A stretch of 64,000 bases of DNA from CAZZKG01 sp964654825 (GCA_964654825.1 CAZZKG010000003.1:48328-112327), one strand, 5' to 3'. Positions 8,427 to 17,970 are shown, counted from the stretch's first letter. Numbers and translations are program-made. The notes: generated from the letters alone by a model not told the origin.

Positions 8427-9566
8427 TCATGGAACGATCCCTTTTTCCGCAGCAAGTTGAAGGTAGATATCTTCGATTCGCCTCACGTGGAGGCGGATGT
8501 CGAAGTTCTCTTCGGCAGTCTTTCGGGAATTTTCTGCAAGAAGTGCGGCGAGCCCCCGGTTGCCGAGAAGCATCGAGAGAGCCTCCGCCAGGGTGGATTC
8601 ATCCCTGGGCGGGACGAGGAGACCGTGTACATCATCTTCGATGACACCGCGGATGCCGTCGACTGATGTCGCGACGATTGGTTTCTCAGAGGCCATCGCT
8701 TCAAGCAGGGTGATGGGTAATCCCTCGTAGATGGATGGCATGACGTAAATGTCCGACAGTGCCATGAGCTCCGGTATATCCCTTCGAACTCCGAGTAACC
8801 GGATCTCGTCAGTCAGTCCTTCCTGTCCGATCTGAGATTTCAGGGTGAGCTCGAGGGGCCCCTCACCGATGATGAGTACGGAAATGTCGGGGTACTGTTG
8901 TTTCAATTTACCGGCTGCCCGGATGAGGTATGAGTGCCCCTTCTGTTCGACGAGTCTCCCGATGGCGAGGATAACACGTTTCCCCCTGAGACCGAGTTCA
9001 TCCCGCAGTGTTTCATTAATGGGTACCGACCTGTAGAATGAGGTGTCGATACCGTTCGGGATGGTGACGATCTTATCCGCCTGTATCCCACCTTTCTCGA
9101 TGGCGTTCTTCCGTACCTCATCACTCACCGCTATGATTCGGTCGTTCAGGCGGGACGTCAGAGAGTCGATCGAAACCTTGATCCGTTCGGATAACCCCCC
9201 GCCGGTATCCCAGTCCGTGACGAGATGATAGGTGGTAACGATGACAGGGATCCCTCCCAGATATCCGGCCACCCGTCCCTGGCGGTCGAAAAGATGAGTA
9301 TGCAGAATATCGAATCGCTTTCGCCGCAGGCAGGAAATCATCCGAAAGAAGGTTAAGGGATCTCTTTTCGGAGCATTCCACTCGTGCACGGTTATACCTT
9401 CATCCCTGAATTCCTGTGATAGCTTCCCGGCGTGGTAGAAGCAGTGGACCTCTGGCGTGAATCGTTCGTTGTCGAGGAATTTCAGAAAAGAGAGGAGAAG
9501 CGTCTCCGATCCGCCGTAATCCAGAGAAGGGACGAGATATGCAACAGAAAATGGTCTCATTTTCAT
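8427..9566 (-). CDS. GT4-family glycosyltransferase
   Basis: 379 residues, a full-length GT-B glycosyltransferase. It opens with 'VAYLVPSLDYGGSETLLLSF', has 'VILAIGRLVEQKGHSYLI' at the start of the C-terminal Rossmann domain, and the E-x7-E donor motif in 'MPSIYEGLPITLLEAMASEKPIVAT'. It is likely to act in polysaccharide assembly, like its neighbours. The start could also be the ATG at 9560. It begins 3 bp after the preceding gene ends, so co-transcription is very likely. The sugar specificity cannot be read from sequence. Confidence 0.92.
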   Translation of the reverse strand: MKMRPFSVAYLVPSLDYGGSETLLLSFLKFLDNERFTPEVHCFYHAGKLSQEFRDEGITVHEWNAPKRDPLTFFRMISCLRRKRFDILHTHLFDRQGRVAGYLGGIPVIVTTYHLVTDWDTGGGLSERIKVSIDSLTSRLNDRIIAVSDEVRKNAIEKGGIQADKIVTIPNGIDTSFYRSVPINETLRDELGLRGKRVILAIGRLVEQKGHSYLIRAAGKLKQQYPDISVLIIGEGPLELTLKSQIGQEGLTDEIRLLGVRRDIPELMALSDIYVMPSIYEGLPITLLEAMASEKPIVATSVDGIRGVIEDDVHGLLVPPRDESTLAEALSMLLGNRGLAALLAENSRKTAEENFDIRLHVRRIEDIYLQLAAEKGIVP

Positions 9567-9569
9567 TTG

Positions 9570-10811
9570 TCAGGTTCTTAGCGAGTCGAGTTCATTCAGA
9601 ATTTCCAGAAAACGCGGCCTGTTCGCTTCTACCGTCAGATTACTTCGGGCGAAATCCATCTGCTTATCCCTCACCCGGTTGTAGTAGGATTCATCAGTCA
9701 GAAGGTGAACGATTTCTTCCGAGAATTTTCGCGGATCATCCTGTACGGCGGCCGTGTTATCGTCGAAGAAATCGATGCCCTCGGCGCCGACTGCGGTCGT
9801 GACAACGGGCTTACCCAGGAGAAAAGCCTCGAGAATCTTGATCTTGATCCCGCTTCCAACCCGGATGGGAGCAATGCAAACCCTGTATCTGCTCAGCTCT
9901 TTCGCCGGATTTTCGAGAAATCCGATGAAGTGGATCTGTGCACGCTTCAGTAGGGCTCGCTTCAGGGAAGGCTTACACTCTCCTACAACAAAGAGCTTCA
10001 CATCGCCCAGAGCATTCACCAGAGTCTGATATATTTCTTCCAGAAAATAAAAAACAGCATCGAAATTGTTATACCGGTTGAGGCTGCCGATGAAGTAGAG
10101 TGAGTTTTCGATCTCATCACTATCAGAGTGTGTTTTGATCACGTCAGGAGTGGATATTATGGACAGAGGGACGACCCGAAAATTGACGTATCCCATTTTC
10201 CGTCCTTCCGCCTGAATGTGCCGAACATCGGCGGAGGAGATCGCAAAGACATCTGTGAATCGGGCGATCGACCGGAGTTCTTCCCGTTTCTTCAAAGCGA
10301 AGTAAGGCCGCATCAGCGCTCGTTTCAGACGGCTACTCTCGACCTGCAGCCGACGGTCATTGTTGATGAATGCGGCATCGTGGATGAACAGAATTGTCCG
10401 CGACCTCCCGCCCACCGCGCGCTCGAGCAGAGAGTTGTGCCAGTATTCGATGATGACTAAATCGTACCGTCCGATCTTCACGAGTCTACTCAGCGTCTTT
10501 CTGAAGAGGCGGGGTGTGTGATAACTGACCTCTATCGACTGCAGTAGAAATATCAGCTTGAGAATATTAAGAACCTTGAAGAAAATCCGGTGCAGTGGGG
10601 ATTGTTTGTGTGGTGCGAGAATGACATGGACATCTTCACACATGGCACGCAGGGCATCCGCCGATTTTTTTTCTGCATCGGAGTGCGCCATCCCCAGAAA
10701 ACTCACACTGTGATCCCGGGACAGCAGTTCGAGAAGGTGGGAGGACACGATGTCCGAACCCGTCTTCCCCAACGATGGAATGGTGGTTTTCACCAGCAGA
10801 ATTTTTTTCAT
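9570..10811 (-). CDS. GT4-like glycosyltransferase
   Basis: 413 residues from 'MKKILLVKTTIPSLGKTGSD'. The longer frame to 11180 is an unlikely N-terminus because it runs across the promoter at 10896-10924. The C-terminal domain has 'YFIGSLNRYNNFDAVFYFL', 'FLENPAKELSRYRVCIAPIRVGSGIKIKILEAFLLGKPVVTTAVGAEGI' (key: GSGIKIKILEAFLLGKPVV), typical of GT4/GT-1 relatives acting on exported glycans. First gene of the four-gene minus-strand polysaccharide operon. The purine-rich GGGGAGGGG lies upstream at a rather long distance. Confidence 0.85.
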   Translation of the reverse strand: MKKILLVKTTIPSLGKTGSDIVSSHLLELLSRDHSVSFLGMAHSDAEKKSADALRAMCEDVHVILAPHKQSPLHRIFFKVLNILKLIFLLQSIEVSYHTPRLFRKTLSRLVKIGRYDLVIIEYWHNSLLERAVGGRSRTILFIHDAAFINNDRRLQVESSRLKRALMRPYFALKKREELRSIARFTDVFAISSADVRHIQAEGRKMGYVNFRVVPLSIISTPDVIKTHSDSDEIENSLYFIGSLNRYNNFDAVFYFLEEIYQTLVNALGDVKLFVVGECKPSLKRALLKRAQIHFIGFLENPAKELSRYRVCIAPIRVGSGIKIKILEAFLLGKPVVTTAVGAEGIDFFDDNTAAVQDDPRKFSEEIVHLLTDESYYNRVRDKQMDFARSNLTVEANRPRFLEILNELDSLRT

Positions 10812-10895
10812 GTCGCTGATACCCCTCCCCGACATACCTGTACGGCACTCTCTGCACGCAAATGTTGTTCCGAGAGTTACAGGCGACCTCATTCG

Positions 10896-10924
10896 ATAAT
10901 ATCCGCCTCCAGGAGGGATGTCAA
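10896..10924 (-). promoter_or_regulatory. Sigma-70 promoter of the glycosyltransferase operon
   Basis: On the minus strand: TTGACA (10924-10919), 17 bp, TATTAT (10901-10896). The spacer holds the interrupted palindrome CCTCCTGGAGG, matching the sulfotransferase promoter in layout and mostly in sequence. Confidence 0.78.
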
Positions 10925-11257
10925 CCGTAATGTTCTTATGTTGCAATAGTGAATCACCGATAGAACGCTGCCTGGTATTTTTTGCAACTCCGGGAGTGAA
11001 CTTTCCGGGTTCTCCAATGGTACCAATATACAGGAATGAACCGCTGTGGTCGATTCCCCGAGAAATGAAGAGTAGTATCCATGTCCCGTACCAACCGGTC
11101 GGTCCGGGTAGTCCCAATAATATTAACAGTTTGGCGTGGTTCGTTTTCCCCCGATGCAGGGAATTTCTGACTGCCCGCAAAAAAGAGGATTTATCACGAC
11201 AGGGCCTCCCCGGATGGCATAGATTTTGCGATTTTTACAAGAAAGCCATAATTTTTT
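10925..11257. other. Intergenic stretch with no gene found
   Basis: About 330 bp between the divergent glycosyltransferase operon and the GHL15-like gene. No convincing ORF, RNA gene or terminator is visible. No strong plus-strand promoter was recognised for the gene at 11270. Confidence 0.6.
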
Positions 11258-11269
11258 GGAGGTTGCCTT

Positions 11270-12925
11270 ATGGATAATAAAAGATCAAGAGCTTTCCATA
11301 TTATTGTGCTCTCTCTATGCGGTGTTATTCTTTCAGCCGGCCTCACGTTCGGGTGGGATGATCCCGTATTTCCCCGACTTGCGAATTATTTCCTTCCCCA
11401 CCAGATCGACGACAGGGATGTTGAGATCCTTTCGAGATGGGACATCCTCATTATCGAGAAGAAACTCGATACCTGGCAGGAGGTCCGGGAAAGGATCAAG
11501 TCCATCGAAGCCCACAATCCCGAAATCGTACTGCTGATGTATACACAATCTGCGAATGCAAACATTACCGAGTCCCCCCCCAGTCCCATCGCCGAAGCCT
11601 GCGACCTGTATGACTGGTGGCTCCGTGATTACGAGGGGAACAAACTGGAATATGAGAATTTCCCCTGGAGCCTGCTTATCAACATGACCAACATGGAAGC
11701 CGCCTCCGGTAATCACCCCGAAGGGATGAAACCGAATCAATTTCTCGCCGACTTCGCCATCAACGATCATCTCGCACTGTATTCTTACTGGGATGGCATC
11801 TTTTACGATACATTCGCAGACAACCTATCCTGGATGCACGAGGATATCAAGGATGCCAACAGGAACGGAATTCCCGAATTCGACAACGAAGAGAACGGCG
11901 ACGAGCCGAAGTTTGCGAGTATCTGGGCCGAAGGGGCGCTGACTCTCCTCAACTACACCCGCCAGCTGGACGAAGATGTTATCATTGTCGGCAACGGCCT
12001 GCACAAGGGTGCACTCGATGGACTCAACGGTAGACTTCTCGAGGGTTTCAGACCGAGCCCGAGTAAGAACATTCACTCCTTCTGTTCCAACCACAGGTAT
12101 CTCACCCAGGGATCACAGACCCCAAAGATCAGCATCATCAACGGAAGTCTCTCGGGTCCGGATATGACCGCCTACAAGGTGATGCGTTTCACATTCTGTG
12201 CGACGCTGATGACCGATAATTATTACAGTCTTGATTACGGTACACAGTATCACGGAGAAGCTCTCTGGTACGACGAGTACTCACTTCAGCCCGATGGCAC
12301 CGTCAATGCCCGGACTACCCATCTCAGCGGACCTATCGATGGTGAACAGACAAACATTTCGGTTCTGAGTACCCAGGGATTCGAGCCGAGCGGTATTGTC
12401 CAAATCGATGGGGAACAGATCTACTACGAATACAAGGATCCTTACCATCTCATGAATTGTTACCGGGGATATCCCAGAAGGACGAAGTATGATTTGAGAG
12501 TTCCGCACCCCAACGGAAGTCTGGTCATCCAGCACAATGCGGATAACAGGCACTATCTCGGCAGGGCCTACGGTCCGGCATTTGACGCGAGTGATCCCCT
12601 GGTCAAACTCGATGATTTGTTAGAGGCCGCCGGCTGGAGTGCCGATGAAGATGAAGCAGAGAACATCAACTCCCGGGTCTGGCGAAGAGATTTCGAAAAC
12701 GGGACGGCTCTCGTTAATCCGACGGACAATTCTGCTCTCGTCTACGGGCTCGGTCAAAAGGTGTATCAAAAGATCAGCGGTATCCAGGATCCGGTACACA
12801 ATAACGGCCTGGTGATCCGTGATACGCTGAGAATCGATCCCAAGGATGGTTACATACTTGCGTGGATCTCCGAAACTGACACGATACCGCCGATACCGCC
12901 GGAAGGGTTACACATTCGGCCGTAG
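11270..12925 (+). CDS. Secreted GHL15-like putative glycoside hydrolase
   Basis: 551 residues with a signal peptide (hydrophobic IIVLSLCGVILSAGLTFG). The opening 'FPRLANYFLPHQIDDRDVEILSRWD', the barrel-like segments 'IVLLMYTQSANA', 'YWDGIFYDTFADN', and 'VIIVGNGLH' recall the putative (beta/alpha)8 glycosidase family GHL15. Asp residues in 'DGIFYDTF' are candidate catalytic acids. An insert with 'ISVLSTQGFEPSGIVQIDGEQIYYEY' (key: GIVQIDGEQIYYEY) looks like a beta domain. Substrate is unknown; the position next to polysaccharide genes fits glycan trimming outside the cell. GGAGG lies 7 bp before the ATG. No C-terminal sorting tail. Confidence 0.75.
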   Translation: MDNKRSRAFHIIVLSLCGVILSAGLTFGWDDPVFPRLANYFLPHQIDDRDVEILSRWDILIIEKKLDTWQEVRERIKSIEAHNPEIVLLMYTQSANANITESPPSPIAEACDLYDWWLRDYEGNKLEYENFPWSLLINMTNMEAASGNHPEGMKPNQFLADFAINDHLALYSYWDGIFYDTFADNLSWMHEDIKDANRNGIPEFDNEENGDEPKFASIWAEGALTLLNYTRQLDEDVIIVGNGLHKGALDGLNGRLLEGFRPSPSKNIHSFCSNHRYLTQGSQTPKISIINGSLSGPDMTAYKVMRFTFCATLMTDNYYSLDYGTQYHGEALWYDEYSLQPDGTVNARTTHLSGPIDGEQTNISVLSTQGFEPSGIVQIDGEQIYYEYKDPYHLMNCYRGYPRRTKYDLRVPHPNGSLVIQHNADNRHYLGRAYGPAFDASDPLVKLDDLLEAAGWSADEDEAENINSRVWRRDFENGTALVNPTDNSALVYGLGQKVYQKISGIQDPVHNNGLVIRDTLRIDPKDGYILAWISETDTIPPIPPEGLHIRP

Positions 12926-12999
12926 ATATCAGGATTCGACCTGTATTGTCCTTCATCCGGATACTCTTCCTGAAATGGTTCCATCTCCTTCGTCGGGTG

Positions 13000-15900
13000 C
13001 TATTCGGCTGGTTTTTCGATAAGTGCGCGACCGCATTTTCCGTCGATTCGGATCAAGAGCGGTGACTCGAGGTGCACGTGTTTCACGTAGTTCAATGCTT
13101 TGACCTCATGAAGGCTCTCGAGCCAGTCCCAATCTATGAAGCTGTTTTTCGAACCCTGTGTCGTGTAGATGTAACCAATACCTTTCGAAACGATATTCTG
13201 GAAGAAGTGTGTCCCCTGTGACGGCTCGATCATAAATCCTTCAAAGGCAGTCTCGATCATCACAAAAACACCTGATATCTGACTCCATTTAACCGGTATA
13301 CCCAGCCACCTGTCCTGAGTGCCCCATCGGCCCGGCCCAATGAGCACATAAGGTGTCGAGGACGCTGCAAGTTTCCGGTTCACCTTGCCGATCTCCTCTG
13401 CGATGCGAACGGTCTTCGACACATCGAAGGTTTTCTGAGAAACATACACGATGTCTCTGATCGAGTCGATCGCTCCGATCCCCAGGGCCTTGTCCGAGTG
13501 AATGAACACATTGTTCGCGCTGGTGAATTCGCTGGCTGAGATCTCACAGAGCTCCATCGAAGGGATGAGAGGGCGCACCTGCAGAATGGAGAACGTGGGA
13601 TTTTTTTGTTTCTCAGGATCGAAATGCACGGCGAACTCCAATTCGACAGGGCATCCCATGCCTCTCTGACCGATTCGCAGAACGTCCTTGAGTATGTCCG
13701 CCAGAGGGAAAGTCTTATATTTCAAAATCCCGGCGAACGTGACGAGGGGCGCTCCCGTACCGGAGAAACCATCTCGTATCACCCCGTCGGTACTGTCATA
13801 TGTACTGGCGATGAGATCGAGCGTACCATCACTTTTGATGCTGTTGATATTCAGCTTTTTCAGCGTCGAATCATCCCGCTCTGTCAGCTCGAAATCGTCC
13901 CTGGCGGTGTTCAGCACATACAGGTCGGTCTGTGCATTCTCGAGAATGAGCTCTTTAGAGGAGAACTCGGGGATGATCTCAGGATATTCCGGTGAGAATC
14001 TGAGCACTTTCTCACCGCCGACTACCGCTCTTCCGAGTCCGACCGCGAGGCACGCCACCCCGTCTTCGAACGTCTGATGCGACACCGGGTAGAAATTATA
14101 CGACTGAGCCACTCCGGAGAAGGTCGGGTAGAATCGACCTCCGAAATCCGTGCCGACGAGCTCCTGGACGATCACCGCCATCTTCTCCTCTTCTACATTG
14201 GAAGATGTCGACGTGATGTATTCCCTGGGTTCATTGAAGAAGACTGATGCATAAACGAGCTTGATAGCCCGGCTGAGATGCTTCAGGCGGACCCTCGAGT
14301 TCCTGTGATTATTGGGCAGCATGTACGTCGAGTAGAGTCCAGCGAAAGGATGGTGGTGGGAGTCTTCGAGAAGCCCGGAGGACCTGATCGCGAGAGGTGT
14401 CCTGAAATGCTGCAGTACCAGCGAAAGCTTGTCTTTCAACTCCTTGTGCAGTTTACCCTTGAGAAACGCTTTCGCGATCTCCCGGTCGGACATGTCCGTC
14501 CGCTCGGCGAATCTCAGGAGGTTGTTGTCCTTGATGAATCTATCGAACTCGAGTGTGCCTATTACGACTGTGCTCGGAATCGTGATATTGATCCCCTTGT
14601 ATTTCTTTTCGAGGTTGTACCTCCCGAGAAGGGATCTCATAAAAGCGATCCCCCGGCCCTTCCCGCCGAGTGAGTCTCCCGTCAGTCTCGTGAAAGAGGA
14701 CTCGAACTCGTATTTCTGCTGAGCGAAGTTAGTGATGACTCCGAGCTGCTTCTCTCTTCTGCTCTCTCTGAATACTTCGAGGAGGTATTTTCTGACTTCA
14801 TGTAGATCAGTGAAGTCCCCGGCTTTCTTCGGCCGCATTTTCAGGGCCGGTTTGAACTCACATCGCGCAAACAGCCAGTTCGAAAAATGGTTCCTCTCCG
14901 CGTGGAACTGTATCGATTCGAGTGGCACCTCCTGGATTTTCTTCACGAATTCGTGTATCGTGGAAGCACGTGCGATCTCGATGGTTTCTTCGTGCACGGT
15001 TTCAGTCGGTTTGATCTTTTTCTTTCTGCCCTTCCCTGATTTCTTTTTCTTCGGCACAAGGAATATAAAATCACCGAAACCGATGTGGTTCAGGAGGAAG
15101 TGCTGAAAATCCTGCAGGAGACCGGAGGAGTGCTTGTCGAGAAAATACGTGCCTATCGCTTCCGCTTTTTCCCGATTCTTTGGATCAGAAGACTGCATAA
15201 GGACAGGAATGTTCTCGGACTCTTTCTTGATCAGTCTGCAAAACTCGAATCCAGCTTCGGAATCTTCCTTACCGTTCCGTTTGAATGTGACGTCGCTGAT
15301 TATACCCTGTACGTATTCCTTGTACTGTTCGAAGAGCGCGACTCCTTCCTCGAATGTTTCCGCGAGGAGGATCTTCGGACGAGCCCGCCTCGTTAAGAGC
15401 TGCTGCATTTCGTTCATGTCCTCCGAGATCGCCCGCTGGGTTTGTTTCACGATCTCGATATAGAAGATCGGGAGAAACAGCGAGTAGTAACGGATCGAAT
15501 CTTCGAGCATTATGAGAACACGCACGTTTCCGTTCTGAGTGTCGTTTTTCGCGTTCATCATATCTTCGACGTACTTGATGATGGCGAGGAACAACGTCGG
15601 ATCACCGGTCCAGAAGAAGGCCTTGTCGACTCTCTTTACGTCATATTTCTTCTGGACGAGCCGGATATCCGCCGAATCTATCGCGAGGAGAATGACAGGA
15701 AGGGTCGGGTAAAGTTCTTTGACCTTTTTACCGAAATTGAACGGATCCATCCCAATGTTTTTGGACATGGTGATAACCAGATCGTAGCGTTGTTCTTCAA
15801 GTTTCGAAAGCGCCTTTTTCGCGGAATTTACCCGGATCACCCGTGGTGGGGAACTGAGCAGCAGGTGACGGTACTGGCCGATGAGAAGTTCGGAGATGAG

Positions 15901-16038
15901 CCCTTCTTCTTCGATGATGAATGCGTCGTAGTAACTCGATACGAGGAGAATATCCCTCAGCTTGAACGGCATGAGCGTGTGAAACATTTTACTGAGCTGC
16001 TCGTAATCCCCCTCGAAGTTGTTATTCCGTTTTATCAT
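13000..16038 (-). CDS. Two receiver-like domains fused to a PPDK_N (PEP/pyruvate-binding) domain
   Basis: 1012 residues from the ATG at 16038, which has GGAGGA upstream; the frame to 16236 would start beyond the promoter. Residues of about 1-200 and 220-400 look like response-regulator receivers. The first lacks an obvious phosphoacceptor; the second keeps an Asp in 'IISDVTF'. From about 520 on, a PEP synthase-type ATP-grasp domain begins with 'GDSLGGKGRGIAF' and includes 'AIRSSGLLEDS', 'YASVFFNEPREY' and 'EFAVHFDPEKQKNPTFSILQVRPL' (key: LQVRPL). The phosphohistidine and PEP TIM-barrel domains of real PEP synthase are missing, so gluconeogenic activity is unlikely. A phosphotransfer or nucleotide-sensing role is inference. 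Confidence 0.85.
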   Translation of the reverse strand: MIKRNNNFEGDYEQLSKMFHTLMPFKLRDILLVSSYYDAFIIEEEGLISELLIGQYRHLLLSSPPRVIRVNSAKKALSKLEEQRYDLVITMSKNIGMDPFNFGKKVKELYPTLPVILLAIDSADIRLVQKKYDVKRVDKAFFWTGDPTLFLAIIKYVEDMMNAKNDTQNGNVRVLIMLEDSIRYYSLFLPIFYIEIVKQTQRAISEDMNEMQQLLTRRARPKILLAETFEEGVALFEQYKEYVQGIISDVTFKRNGKEDSEAGFEFCRLIKKESENIPVLMQSSDPKNREKAEAIGTYFLDKHSSGLLQDFQHFLLNHIGFGDFIFLVPKKKKSGKGRKKKIKPTETVHEETIEIARASTIHEFVKKIQEVPLESIQFHAERNHFSNWLFARCEFKPALKMRPKKAGDFTDLHEVRKYLLEVFRESRREKQLGVITNFAQQKYEFESSFTRLTGDSLGGKGRGIAFMRSLLGRYNLEKKYKGINITIPSTVVIGTLEFDRFIKDNNLLRFAERTDMSDREIAKAFLKGKLHKELKDKLSLVLQHFRTPLAIRSSGLLEDSHHHPFAGLYSTYMLPNNHRNSRVRLKHLSRAIKLVYASVFFNEPREYITSTSSNVEEEKMAVIVQELVGTDFGGRFYPTFSGVAQSYNFYPVSHQTFEDGVACLAVGLGRAVVGGEKVLRFSPEYPEIIPEFSSKELILENAQTDLYVLNTARDDFELTERDDSTLKKLNINSIKSDGTLDLIASTYDSTDGVIRDGFSGTGAPLVTFAGILKYKTFPLADILKDVLRIGQRGMGCPVELEFAVHFDPEKQKNPTFSILQVRPLIPSMELCEISASEFTSANNVFIHSDKALGIGAIDSIRDIVYVSQKTFDVSKTVRIAEEIGKVNRKLAASSTPYVLIGPGRWGTQDRWLGIPVKWSQISGVFVMIETAFEGFMIEPSQGTHFFQNIVSKGIGYIYTTQGSKNSFIDWDWLESLHEVKALNYVKHVHLESPLLIRIDGKCGRALIEKPAE

Positions 16039-16089
16039 GAAAAATGATTCCTCCGATGCCCCAATACCTGTGCGTGTGTTCGTTCCAAG

Positions 16090-16118
16090 AATATATGGAT
16101 GACGGGGGATGCGGTCAA
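16090..16118 (-). promoter_or_regulatory. Sigma-70 promoter of the REC-REC-PPDK_N gene
   Basis: On the minus strand: TTGACC (16118-16113), 17 bp, TATATT (16095-16090), about 45 nt of leader before the ATG at 16038. Confidence 0.65.
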
Positions 16119-16174
16119 CCGCCTGGAAACGCACAATTCCGGCCAGCTTACTAAACCCCTTCAGGTAAATTGAT

Positions 16175-16230
16175 CTGTTCATAAATACGGTGACGCATCG
16201 ATGGCCTGAGACATTAGTATTTATGAACAG
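16175..16230. repeat. Perfect 14-bp inverted repeat between divergent promoters
   Basis: CTGTTCATAAATAC (16175-16188) and its exact complement GTATTTATGAACAG (16217-16230), separated by 28 bp. It lies between the minus promoter at 16090-16118 and the gdhA promoter at 16252-16279, so it is well placed as an operator for both. Confidence 0.75.
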
Positions 16231-16251
16231 GGCCACTAAGTCGATAAATAG

Positions 16252-16279
16252 TTGACTTTTATATTTTAGCTGATATATT
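16252..16279 (+). promoter_or_regulatory. Probable sigma-70 promoter of gdhA
   Basis: TTGACT (16252-16257), 16 bp, TATATT (16274-16279). It is followed by a leader of about 75 nt with ACGGAGGAG before the ATG at 16363. Confidence 0.6.
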
Positions 16280-16362
16280 TCACGCTATTCTCAGGTAGGT
16301 ATTTCCCTGTCTCTGGGGCTGTTTCGTAAGTCCTTGCAGTTTCTTTTTTTACGGAGGAGAAG

Positions 16363-17718
16363 ATGTCGGAAGCCGTTGATGCCTTCATGGCGATGGTCAA
16401 GGCAAAAGATCCCGCCCAGCCTGCGTTTCACCAGGCCGTGTTCGAGGTGGTCAACTCACTTTTGCCGTTTATCGAAAAAAATCCAAAATATCAGAAAGCA
16501 AAGATCCTCGAACGTATCGTCGAGCCCGAGCGTGTCATCATGTTCCGGGTACCCTGGCTCGATGACAGGGGTGATGTCCAGGTCAACAGGGGATTCCGTA
16601 TCGAGATGAACAGCGCGATCGGTCCCTACAAGGGCGGACTTCGTTTCCACCCATCAGTCAATCTGGGCATCCTCAAGTTCCTGGCCTTCGAACAGGTTTT
16701 CAAGAACAGCCTCACCACACTCCCGATGGGTGGGGGCAAGGGTGGTTCAGATTTCGATCCGAAGGGGAAGAGTGACAATGAAGTGATGCGGTTCTGCCAG
16801 AGTTTCATGACGGAACTGTGCCGCCACATCGGGCCGAATACGGATGTACCGGCCGGTGATATCGGTGTCGGTGGCAGAGAGATCGGTTACCTCTTCGGCC
16901 AGTATAAAAGGATTCGCAACGAATTTACCGGCGTTCTCACCGGGAAAGGCCGCAACTGGGGCGGCTCGCTGATACGGCCGGAAGCAACCGGATACGGTGC
17001 CGTCTACTTCGCGGCCGAGATGCTGAGTTCCCGTGGCGACACACTCGAAGGCAAGACCTGCCTGGTCTCAGGAAGCGGAAATGTGGCACAGTACACCACC
17101 GAGAAGATCCATGAGCTCGGCGGGAAGGTGGTTACCCTTTCGGACTCGAGCGGGTATATCTATGATGAGTCCGGAGTTGATTCTGACAAACTGGCTTTCG
17201 TCATGGATCTCAAAAACGCACGCCGCGGCAGGATAAAGGAGTACGCCGATAAGTACAAGGTACCTTTCACGCCGGTCGATTCCGGTCTAGATCACAATCC
17301 GCTCTGGAACCACAAAGCGGATTGTGCATTCCCCTGCGCCACTCAAAACGAAATCAACGGGGAGGATGCCCGGAACCTGGTGAATAACGGAGTGAGTGTC
17401 GTCAGCGAAGGGGCAAACATGCCCACGACCCCGGACGGGATTGACATCTACCTGCAGGAGAAGATCCTCTACGGTCCCGGAAAAGCGGCAAACGCCGGAG
17501 GTGTTGCCGTCTCGGGTCTCGAGATGTCACAGAACTCCCTCAGGCTTTCATGGACCCGTGAGGAGGTCGACCAGCGTCTGCATGGTATCATGAAGGCGAT
17601 CCATGCGCAGTGCGTGGAACACGGGAAAGTCGGTGATTATGTCAATTACGTCGATGGTGCCAATATCGCCGGTTTTATCAAAATCGCTGACACCATGATC
17701 GATCAGGGAGTGGTGTAA
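16363..17718 (+). CDS. gdhA: NADP-type glutamate dehydrogenase (hexameric)
   Basis: 451 residues, the usual length of the bacterial small GDH. It catalyses reductive amination of 2-oxoglutarate to glutamate in the cytoplasm. Substrate-site motifs are present: 'GPYKGGLRFHPSVN', 'PMGGGKGGSDFDPKGK' with the catalytic lysine region, and 'VPAGDIGVGGREIGYLFGQY'. The Rossmann domain has 'CLVSGSGNVAQYTTEK', and 'NAGGVAVSGLEMSQNS' lies near the end. The segment order and the K-rich N-terminus match the Clostridium/E. coli NADP-specific group rather than the long forms. Strong Shine-Dalgarno (ACGGAGGAG). It is followed by a clear terminator and is divergent from the PPDK_N gene. Confidence 0.97.
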   Translation: MSEAVDAFMAMVKAKDPAQPAFHQAVFEVVNSLLPFIEKNPKYQKAKILERIVEPERVIMFRVPWLDDRGDVQVNRGFRIEMNSAIGPYKGGLRFHPSVNLGILKFLAFEQVFKNSLTTLPMGGGKGGSDFDPKGKSDNEVMRFCQSFMTELCRHIGPNTDVPAGDIGVGGREIGYLFGQYKRIRNEFTGVLTGKGRNWGGSLIRPEATGYGAVYFAAEMLSSRGDTLEGKTCLVSGSGNVAQYTTEKIHELGGKVVTLSDSSGYIYDESGVDSDKLAFVMDLKNARRGRIKEYADKYKVPFTPVDSGLDHNPLWNHKADCAFPCATQNEINGEDARNLVNNGVSVVSEGANMPTTPDGIDIYLQEKILYGPGKAANAGGVAVSGLEMSQNSLRLSWTREEVDQRLHGIMKAIHAQCVEHGKVGDYVNYVDGANIAGFIKIADTMIDQGVV

Positions 17719-17752
17719 ATCTTCTCGCTTTTCACTTTTCGACCACAAGCAC

Positions 17753-17784
17753 GAGGCAGGCTCCTGAAGCCTGCCTCTTTTTTT
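17753..17784 (+). terminator. Rho-independent terminator of gdhA
   Basis: Perfect 10-bp stem GAGGCAGGCT / AGCCTGCCTC with a 5-nt loop, followed by seven T residues. Confidence 0.95.
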
Positions 17785-17970
17785 CTCGGCCACAATTTCG
17801 ACCATCTCATTGTTCAGCTCTACCTATACCAGGTTCCTCCTGGACGTATGACTGACTCTTAGGTAGTGATTGTTCCTCGATCTGTTTTTTCGACCCATTT
17901 CGGCGTGAAAATGTCCTCGGAGCATTCTCCCGGATAAAGGCGAACACGACACCGACAGGAGTCGACAGGC

